The notes beneath the pieces were generated by a model. The model saw nothing but the letters and a program-made list of their open reading frames with translations, searched no databases and was not told where the DNA came from. The translations under genes were made by a program, and so were the position numbers. This document shows, piece after piece, positions 6,566 through 11,183 of a DNA stretch of 13,305 nt. This stretch comes from Acholeplasmataceae bacterium. GTDB lineage: Bacteria > Bacillota_I > Bacilli_A > Acholeplasmatales > Acholeplasmataceae. Within the stretch, counting starts at the first letter, position 1. Each line of letters starts with the position of its first letter. The DNA lies in contig DOYO01000127.1 of NCBI GenBank assembly GCA_003518475.1, positions 1 to 13,305 on the forward strand, read 5' to 3'.

Positions 6566-7873
6566 CTATTCTCCGTCAGATGTATCTTGTATCTTTTCAG
6601 GTCTAGTGATTCTGACCTTGGTAATGACTTTATCAGCTGTGTGAAGGACTTCAAAGGTGAACCCATTGTATTCAATGATTACATGTTCATTTTCTTTTGG
6701 AAAACGACCTAATTGTCCCAAGATGAACCCACTAATCGTATCATAATCTTCGACGGGCAAATCAGCCTCAATGGCATCTTCGACATCTCCAATACTGATC
6801 AAACCGTCAATTTCAAAAACGTTGTCATTGATTTGCTTGATTTCTTCCTCGAACTCATCATATTCGTCGAATATGTTTCCAACGATTTCTTCAATCAAAT
6901 CTTCAATGGTAACAATCCCTGCAGTTCCGCCGTATTCGTCAAGAACTACAGCCAAATGGTTTTTCTGTTTCTGCATTTCTTTAAATAATTCACTTGTTTT
7001 TTTGGAATCTGGAATGAAATATGGTGGTCTTAAAAGTGCTTTGACAGAAAAAGTTTCTTCTGGATTATCAAGATATTTTAGAAGATCCTTGACATGAAGG
7101 GTTCCAATAATATGGTCAATATCGCCTTCATAGACTGGGAATCTCGTAAATTGTTCACTTCTGACATACTCAATGACTTTGCTCTTGTTAGATTTGACAT
7201 TCAATGCCGAAATTTCAGTGCGATGTGTCATGATTTCTTCAACTGTTGTATCACTGAAATCGAAGATATTTTGAATCATTTCACTTTCTTCTTCATCAAT
7301 GTTTCCAGTCTTGCTACTTTCTTCAACGATGTCTCTGATTTCTTCTTCGGTCATCTTGCGTTCGCCTTCATTCGGATCAAGTCCAAACAACCTTCCGATT
7401 AACGAAGAGAGTTGAATAAGAATCCAAACTAGAGGATACATGATTTTTGACATCAATGTTACAAGATTTATAGTTGCGTACGCGATTTGGCTGGGATATT
7501 TATTTGCTAAACGTCTTGGAATGAGTTGTGCAAAAACAACATGAAATACCAGTAATAAAACTGCTATCACTGCCAAAACGACTGGTTCTATTAAAGAAAA
7601 TGAAGAATTGAACCACAGGACAACCTCGCTCTTGAATGTTGATAAGGCGATTGCGCCGTTGATAATCGCAATCAAAGTGATCAGCATCTGAAGCGTAGCC
7701 ACATAGAATTTTGGTGAATCTGTATATTTTTGAATCCGTATTGCTTTTTTGTTTCCTTTTTCAGCATCATCGTCAACTTTACTGTCGCTAATGACAATTA
7801 AAGCAACTTCGCTTGCAGCAAATATTGCTGATAAAATGATCAGAAACAGCATCGTTAAAATAGAAATTAACAT
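6566..7873 (-). CDS. CNNM/CorC-family membrane protein, first gene of the operon, with altered DUF21 motifs
   Basis: This 435-residue protein has the same domain order as the downstream gene: DUF21 membrane domain (hydrophobic at about 3-28, 58-80, 96-118 and 130-160), CBS pair at about 213-340 (IMTHRTEISALN, FTRFPVYEGDIDHIIG, DEYGGTAGIVTIEDLIEEIVG), and CorC_HlyC to about 425. The start at 7873 has GAGG seven bases upstream. It is not a recent duplicate. Its second membrane segment reads ATLQMLITLIAIINGA, as in the QxGITLxGI branch of the family, where its partner has LLIGNN. The usual GELxPK motif reads AQLIPRRLA (115-123), so the conserved Gly-Glu is Ala-Gln. Whether it still moves ions or acts as a regulatory partner cannot be told from sequence. 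Transcription comes through a leader carrying terminators. Confidence 0.92.
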   Translation of the reverse strand: MLISILTMLFLIILSAIFAASEVALIVISDSKVDDDAEKGNKKAIRIQKYTDSPKFYVATLQMLITLIAIINGAIALSTFKSEVVLWFNSSFSLIEPVVLAVIAVLLLVFHVVFAQLIPRRLANKYPSQIAYATINLVTLMSKIMYPLVWILIQLSSLIGRLFGLDPNEGERKMTEEEIRDIVEESSKTGNIDEEESEMIQNIFDFSDTTVEEIMTHRTEISALNVKSNKSKVIEYVRSEQFTRFPVYEGDIDHIIGTLHVKDLLKYLDNPEETFSVKALLRPPYFIPDSKKTSELFKEMQKQKNHLAVVLDEYGGTAGIVTIEDLIEEIVGNIFDEYDEFEEEIKQINDNVFEIDGLISIGDVEDAIEADLPVEDYDTISGFILGQLGRFPKENEHVIIEYNGFTFEVLHTADKVITKVRITRPEKIQDTSDGE

Positions 7874-8004
7874 GTTATTTCCTCACTTTCTAAACAAAAA
7901 AAGACACCAAAAAAAAGATAGTGCTTGGTATCTTTGTTCTCCGGATATGTTGGATCGTCGACCCTACTACTGCAATCTTCCATAATAACTAATGTGTCCT
8001 CCAT
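7867..8004 (-). CDS. Possible 45-residue leader ORF across the CNNM leader (doubtful)
   Basis: An ATG at 8004 opens a frame with no stop through the whole leader and both terminator hairpins, ending in TAA at 7869-7867 so that it overlaps the CNNM start codon. The product would begin MEDTLVIMEDCSSRVDDPTY and end LESEEITC. Against it: no ribosome site precedes the ATG, which lies only about 10 bases from the predicted transcript start, and the sequence resembles no protein I know. An in-frame second ATG (7983) has GGAGG 14 bases upstream, which is too far to be persuasive. If translated, it could couple ribosome movement to termination. A chance open frame of this length is quite possible. Confidence 0.15.
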   Translation of the reverse strand: MEDTLVIMEDCSSRVDDPTYPENKDTKHYLFFGVFFCLESEEITC

Positions 8005-8014
8005 AGTTGTTTAC
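7884..8014 (-). promoter_or_regulatory. Candidate cis-regulatory leader RNA of the CNNM operon
   Basis: From the predicted start near 8014 to the operon ribosome site there are about 130 bases ending in terminator hairpins, the layout of a riboswitch or attenuator. Visible elements in transcript order are: AACTA/TAGTT pairing around a GGAGGACACA loop; GGGTC-GAC-GATCC, a 5-bp stem (about 7952-7964); a possible TATC/GATA pairing around CGGAGAACAAA; then the nested terminators. I compared it by eye with consensus features I remember for M-box, yybP-ykoY, NiCo, fluoride, ydaO, SAM, T-box, ZTP and purine RNAs and saw no match. A 45-codon open frame also crosses it. Confidence 0.55.
7896..7935 (-). 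terminator. Two nested, mutually exclusive terminators in the CNNM leader
   Basis: One 5' arm, AAAGATA (7935-7929), can pair perfectly with TATCTTT (7920-7914), giving a 7-bp stem followed by further T residues. Extended to AAAGATACCAA (7935-7925), the same arm can instead pair with TTGGTGTCTTT (7910-7900), 11 pairs with one wobble, followed by more T. The two hairpins share their 5' arm and cannot coexist. Both end in U-tracts, about 30-40 bases ahead of the first CNNM start codon. Confidence 0.75.
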
Positions 8015-8020
8015 CTATTA

Positions 8021-8049
8021 ATCATACTATTTTTTCGCTGAAAAGTCAA
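8021..8049 (-). promoter_or_regulatory. Promoter of the CNNM operon leader
   Basis: On the minus strand, TTGACT (8049-8044), a 17-base spacer and TATGAT (8026-8021) give five of six matches in each hexamer at ideal spacing. The predicted start is near 8014. It diverges from the riboswitch promoter about 46 bases away. Confidence 0.82.
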
Positions 8050-8094
8050 TATAACGGGTGATTTATATAATAACTATCTTTGGTTCTTTATCTC

Positions 8095-8123
8095 TTGAAC
8101 GAACGATTTTTATGTGATACAAT
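8095..8123 (+). promoter_or_regulatory. Promoter of the riboswitch-exchanger unit
   Basis: TTGAAC (8095-8100), a 17-base spacer and TACAAT (8118-8123) form the promoter, with a TG at 8115-8116 making an extended -10. The predicted start at about 8130 coincides with the first base of the riboswitch P1 helix. Confidence 0.78.
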
Positions 8124-8130
8124 AGATGCA

Positions 8131-8217
8131 TGAAGGGGAGTAGTTAGCCCTAAATTAATCGTCAGTACGGCCTAAACAACCCGGTTAATTTCAAGTTTAC
8201 TTGTAACGAGACCTTCA
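8131..8217 (+). ncRNA. yybP-ykoY manganese riboswitch aptamer
   Basis: The class is recognised from its conserved blocks: GGGGAGTAG just after the P1 5' strand, the TCGTCAGTACGG region, CCGG, and the 3' block AACGAGACC. P1 is TGAAGG (8131-8136) with CCTTCA (8212-8217). A long helix forms between AAATTAATCG (about 8152-8161) and CGGTTAATTT (about 8182-8191), and CAAG-TTTA-CTTG makes a small hairpin (about 8192-8203). In this RNA class the two conserved loop blocks dock and bind Mn2+ (and Mg2+), stabilising P1. Here the P1 3' strand is also the 5' arm of the following terminator, so metal binding should prevent termination and turn the exchanger gene on. Confidence 0.92.
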
Positions 8218-8251
8218 AGACTGTTTTTTGTCTTGATGGTTTTTCTTTTTT
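8211..8251 (+). terminator. Riboswitch-controlled terminator
   Basis: ACCTTCAAGAC (8211-8221) pairs with GTCTTGATGGT (8230-8240), 10 of 11 positions with one T-T mismatch and an 8-base loop, followed by TTTTCTTTTTT. The first seven bases of the 5' arm contain the P1 3' strand CCTTCA, so the hairpin and the metal-bound aptamer exclude each other. Confidence 0.88.
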
Positions 8252-8309
8252 CATAAAACTAAAAAGAAACCCTGTTCAGCATTCAGTCAACAATAGAAAG
8301 GGAAAAAAT

Positions 8310-9302
8310 ATGCAGATATTCATTAATTTTTTATTCTTGATTTTTGGTTTCGTTTTCTTAATCAAAGGCGCTGATTATTTCATCGTATCTTCCAGCTCCA
8401 TCGCACGCAAATTCAATGTTTCTCCATTAATTATCGGATTAACACTCGTTGCGTTTGGAACATCTTTACCTGAGCTTGCTGTCAGTTTTGCAGCTTCACT
8501 CACAGTCGCTCCTGGTGCTACAGCAGATATTGCAATGGGAAACGTTATAGGATCTAATATTGTCAATATTACATTGATTTTAGGACTCAGTGCTGTAGTT
8601 ATGCCTGTTCTTGTTAAGAAATCAATGAATAAACGAGAATTCCCATTTTTAATCGGTATTACTGTACTTATCTCAATCCTAGCAATCTTCTTTCAAAGAG
8701 ATGCGCAAATCGCACGTTGGGAAGCAATCGTACTTTTAATGTTCTTTGCATTCTATATGTATTTGATGATTGCCAGTCAAAAGAATGCTGATATCTCTGA
8801 AGATATTCACCTAGTAGATATCAAGAAGGCTGTTATTCTGCTCATCATTGGTATTGCAGGTGTTTCCATCGGCGGATATCTCGTCACATCAGGTGCAGAA
8901 TACCTAGCGATTGAACTGCTCGTCAATGGCTTTGGCGTAGGAACAAGTAAAGCAGTAACCCTAGTCGGATTAAGCGTTGTTGCTCTAGGTACTTCGCTAC
9001 CAGAACTTGTGACATCCGTCATGGCTGCCAAGAAGGGTGAAAATGAAATCGCACTCGGTAATGTCGTCGGATCTAACGTCTTCAATATCTTATTCATTCT
9101 TGGGCTATCCGGTGTTGTCACTCCGCTTGGAATCAATAACGATGTGTTGATTGATACAGTCTTGTTAATTGGAATCACCATTACTGCGGTAATCTTCTCC
9201 ATAACGGGTCAGAAGATATCGAAAATTGAAGGTTGGATATTGGTCGTCATGTATGTCACTTACATTGCATATATCATCCTTAGAGCTTTAGGCATGTTAT
9301 AA
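8310..9302 (+). CDS. CaCA-family cation exchanger (YrbG-like sodium/calcium-type antiporter), probable Mn2+/Ca2+ exporter
   Basis: This 330-residue protein has ten or so hydrophobic segments and the internal duplication of the Ca2+/cation antiporter superfamily. Repeat alpha-1 has GLTLVAFGTSLPELAVS (43-59) and GNVIGSNIVN (77-86). Repeat alpha-2 has VGLSVVALGTSLPELVTS (219-236) and GNVVGSNVFN (250-259). The ion-binding glutamates are Glu55 and Glu232. Family members exchange a divalent cation against Na+ or H+ across the membrane. The Mn2+ riboswitch directly upstream implies that this member exports Mn2+, alone or with Ca2+; that substrate is an inference from context. AAAGGG (8297-8302) lies 7 bases before the ATG. 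The gene forms its own unit, diverging from the CNNM operon and ending in a strong hairpin. Confidence 0.94.
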   Translation: MQIFINFLFLIFGFVFLIKGADYFIVSSSSIARKFNVSPLIIGLTLVAFGTSLPELAVSFAASLTVAPGATADIAMGNVIGSNIVNITLILGLSAVVMPVLVKKSMNKREFPFLIGITVLISILAIFFQRDAQIARWEAIVLLMFFAFYMYLMIASQKNADISEDIHLVDIKKAVILLIIGIAGVSIGGYLVTSGAEYLAIELLVNGFGVGTSKAVTLVGLSVVALGTSLPELVTSVMAAKKGENEIALGNVVGSNVFNILFILGLSGVVTPLGINNDVLIDTVLLIGITITAVIFSITGQKISKIEGWILVVMYVTYIAYIILRALGML

Positions 9303-9308
9303 AAATTC

Positions 9309-9339
9309 AAATACCCCTTCATGTCGAAGGGGTATTTTT
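9309..9339 (+). terminator. Terminator of the exchanger gene, probably bidirectional
   Basis: AATACCCCTTC (9310-9320) and GAAGGGGTATT (9326-9336) form a perfect 11-bp stem with a 5-base loop, followed by T residues. On the minus strand the same stem is followed by TTTGAATTTTT and lies just past the stop of the convergent hydrolase gene, so it can serve both. Confidence 0.92.
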
Positions 9340-9995
9340 CATTTACAAAATGCAATGAGAATCGATTTTAAATATGTTGTGTTCGAGATGTAATTGTCAT
9401 GATTCATCAAGGGAATTATTTGAACTTTTGAATGCTTAATCTGACGGTGTATCTTCATGGTGTGATTACGTCTGATTACATCAAATTCACCCGCTAAAAC
9501 GAGTGTAGGAATCTTGATGTTATGCAAATCTTTATCTAAGAGATCAGGTTCATCAATCATCATCTTGAGATAAGGATTTTTTGTTTTTTCATACTCTTTA
9601 ATCATCAGATTCAGCTCATTTTTCTTTAATCCAGAAGGAAACAAATTCGCTCCTGCGACAACCAGTTTACTGATGGATCCGGGATAGAATGAGGCCATCA
9701 TCAAGCCGACAATCCCTCCATCACTGAATCCAAATAGTGAAACATCAACCAAATTCAATGCCTTAATAAAACTGACAACATCGTTTGCCATATCCATATA
9801 GTGAAACGAATCGGTCATGCTGCTTTCCCCATGATTTCTGCTATCAATCAAATACATGGTGAACTCATTTTTTAAAGATTCCGCCAAGACATCAAAAGTA
9901 TGATGGTTTTCACCATTCCCATGAATGAATATAAGTGGTTTCCCTATTCCTATCTTTTCATAATTCAAATGAATTCCGTTGATTTCGATTTTCAT
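9339..9995 (-). CDS. Alpha/beta hydrolase of unknown substrate
   Basis: A 218-residue alpha/beta-fold hydrolase without signal peptide, so cytosolic. The oxyanion-hole motif is FIHGNGENHHTF (23-34). The nucleophile elbow is GFSDGG with Ser91. The probable acid is Asp172 in LAGEFDVI, and the base is His199 in MNHDNY. DSRNHGES (51-58) is typical of the small esterase/lipase-like and MhpC/YugF-like branches. Only a short cap (about 115-160) lies between core strands, which gives no clue to the substrate. The start has AAGGAG four bases upstream. That site directly follows the U-tract of the rnpB terminator and no separate promoter is evident, so the gene may depend on read-through from rnpB. Family assignment is secure; the function is not known. 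Confidence 0.92.
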   Translation of the reverse strand: MKIEINGIHLNYEKIGIGKPLIFIHGNGENHHTFDVLAESLKNEFTMYLIDSRNHGESSMTDSFHYMDMANDVVSFIKALNLVDVSLFGFSDGGIVGLMMASFYPGSISKLVVAGANLFPSGLKKNELNLMIKEYEKTKNPYLKMMIDEPDLLDKDLHNIKIPTLVLAGEFDVIRRNHTMKIHRQIKHSKVQIIPLMNHDNYISNTTYLKSILIAFCK

Positions 9996-10003
9996 ATTTC
10001 TCC

Positions 10004-10030
10004 TTAAACAAAAAGGTCCCGGGGGACCTT
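10004..10030 (-). terminator. Terminator of rnpB
   Basis: On the minus strand AAGGTCC (10030-10024), loop CCCG, and GGACCTT (10019-10013) form a GC-rich 7-bp stem followed by TTTTTGTTT. The ribosome site of the downstream hydrolase begins at the end of this tract. Confidence 0.9.
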
Positions 10031-10032
10031 AA

Positions 10033-10380
10033 TATGCCAATGCGCATAAGCCATGTTCTGTTCCCTTTTACGGGTGTGACCATTTATCTCTACATAAGTA
10101 GCGTATATTGATTTTCTTTGATCTCTATACGTGCCCCTACCAAATTTGGGTTGCTAGCTTGAGGGGTTTACCGCGTTTCATTTACTTATTTCTAAGTAAC
10201 TCGTTTCTGTGGCACGTTAAGCCTAGATCATAGTTTCCTTTAGACCATCAGCCGCCGTTACGATTTCTCGTACCCTAAGTTATTGTTTCCTTAGGCACAA
10301 ACACTACATCCATTGCAGGATGTGCTAGCATGGACTTTCCTAACCTGAATAAACAGGCTCGATCACCTAACATTGACAAA
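10033..10380 (-). ncRNA. rnpB: RNase P RNA, type B (catalytic RNA for tRNA 5' maturation)
   Basis: Catalytic subunit of ribonuclease P, about 345 bases. The minus strand carries the universal conserved blocks in order: GGAAAGTCCATGCTAGCAC (CR I), GTAGTGTTTGTGCCTA, TCGTAACGGCGGCTGA, GTGCCACAGAAACGAG, GAAACGCGGTAAACCCCTC (the GGTAAACC element that contacts tRNA CCA), CCCAAATTTGGTAGGGG, and AGAACATGGCTTA near the 3' end (CR V). The ends pair as P1: GTCAATG with CATTGGC. The block pattern closely follows the Bacillus subtilis type B RNA. Ends are placed from P1 and could be off by a few bases. It has its own promoter starting just after the bL25 stop codon, and its own terminator. Confidence 0.96.
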
Positions 10381-10383
10381 GGG

Positions 10384-10412
10384 ATTATATCATATACTTG
10401 ACGTAATGACAA
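10384..10412 (-). promoter_or_regulatory. Promoter of rnpB
   Basis: On the minus strand TTGTCA (10412-10407), a 17-base spacer and TATAAT (10389-10384) match the consensus in 11 of 12 positions. The start would fall near 10377-10380, at the first base of P1. It is the strongest promoter in the window, as expected for an abundant RNA. Confidence 0.9.
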
Positions 10413-10415
10413 GAA

Positions 10416-11042
10416 TCACTTTCTTGTTTCTTTTTCTTTTCTGTCTGAAGGTTTAGCAGCTGCTGGTTCAACGTTGACAACTGGAGCAACTTTCACTGCT
10501 GGAGCTTCTTCAACGATGACATGTTCTCTAATCATGACGATAACTGTATCCGGATTGTCCTTGATCACGATACCGTGTCCGACATTCAAATCCTTGACTA
10601 GAATCTGCGCGCCTCTCTTTAAACCTGAAACTTTGACTTCAATCTTGCTCAAGCCTTCTCCTGGAAGGAATTCGCAATGGATGAAATCTAGTTCCTGCTG
10701 GACATAAGTTGTTCCAGTCTGGAATTCTTCTTTACCAATCAGTACAACTGGAATAGATGCGGACATCATTTCTTTTGCTGCTACTGCATGTAGTTCAAAA
10801 TGGATGATTTCCTGTGGCCGTAATATATTTGTTGAAACCTTTTTAATATAGACGAAATGAGAAGTTCCATCCAATTCAGCCTTAAAGGTCATACTCTTAC
10901 CAAATGTCTTTAAAGCTTCTTTGAATTCTTTGTCATTGGCTTGTACGGAAATCGAATTAATCGATTTACCATAGATAACGCCTGGGACCATCAAAGCTTT
11001 TCTAACCTCACGAAGTGATTCAGTTCTCACAGTTAATTTCAT
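10416..11042 (-). CDS. rplY: Large ribosomal subunit protein bL25, long (Ctc/TL5) form
   Basis: bL25 binds 5S rRNA in the 50S subunit. The 208 residues match the long Ctc/TL5 form. The N-terminal 5S-binding domain (about 1-90) has RKALMVPGVIYG and a basic strand surface; the TL5 beta domain covers about 95-180 (SIPVVLIGKEEF, LPGEGLSKIEVKVSGL, VIKDNPDTVIVMI). It ends in an Ala/Pro/Val tail and a charged PSDRKEKETRK end, a low-complexity extension common in this form. The start at 11042 is preferred over an in-frame ATG at 11066: GAAAGGA precedes 11042, the product then begins MKLTVRTES as in relatives, and the predicted transcript start lies at about 11064, too close for 11066. No terminator is seen before rnpB, so its mRNA may run on into rnpB. 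Confidence 0.94.
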   Translation of the reverse strand: MKLTVRTESLREVRKALMVPGVIYGKSINSISVQANDKEFKEALKTFGKSMTFKAELDGTSHFVYIKKVSTNILRPQEIIHFELHAVAAKEMMSASIPVVLIGKEEFQTGTTYVQQELDFIHCEFLPGEGLSKIEVKVSGLKRGAQILVKDLNVGHGIVIKDNPDTVIVMIREHVIVEEAPAVKVAPVVNVEPAAAKPSDRKEKETRK

Positions 11043-11070
11043 TTTTTTATTTCCTTTCAAATGCATAACT

Positions 11071-11079
11071 ATTATACCA
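11071..11079 (-). promoter_or_regulatory. Extended -10 promoter of the bL25 gene
   Basis: On the minus strand TGGTATAAT (11079-11071) is a perfect extended -10 element. At 17-base spacing the -35 position reads TATACC, which is poor, so the promoter relies on the TG extension. The transcript start would be near 11064, leaving about 22 bases before the ATG. Confidence 0.72.
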
Positions 11080-11132
11080 CTTATTCGATATAAGGTATAT
11101 AGAGCGATGTCGAATGCTTTCTTTTGGTAAGA

Positions 11133-11167
11133 ATAAAAAAAAATGAAGCTCGAATGAACTTCATTTT
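11133..11167 (-). terminator. Terminator of the PNPase gene
   Basis: On the minus strand AAAATGAAGTTC (11167-11156), loop ATTC, and GAGCTTCATTTT (11151-11140) form a 12-bp stem with one wobble, followed by a long T run (RC of 11133-11142). It lies 16 bases after the stop codon and separates pnp from the bL25 promoter. Confidence 0.92.
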
Positions 11168-11183
11168 CATGATTTAATCTTTA

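Noticed and set aside
7884..8014. CNNM leader as an M-box or second yybP-ykoY riboswitch
   Set aside because: It lacks the GGGGAGTAG and CGAGACC blocks of yybP-ykoY and the GGTGAGGCTCC-type start of the M-box, as far as these can be judged by eye.
8238..8302. Possible second structure after the riboswitch terminator: GGTTTTTCTTTTT with AAAAAGAAACC, and CCCT (8270-8273) against AGGG (8299-8302) masking the exchanger ribosome site
   Set aside because: The first hairpin is mostly A-T pairs with a bulge and the second is only 4 bp across a 25-base loop, so translational control is not supported; transcriptional control already explains the leader.
10033..10380. The rnpB region as an unknown structured intergenic RNA
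   Set aside because: The conserved blocks, P1 pairing, promoter and terminator identify it as type B RNase P RNA.
11043..11066. ATG at 11066 as start of bL25
   Set aside because: The predicted transcript begins at about 11064, and the good ribosome site GAAAGGA serves the ATG at 11042.
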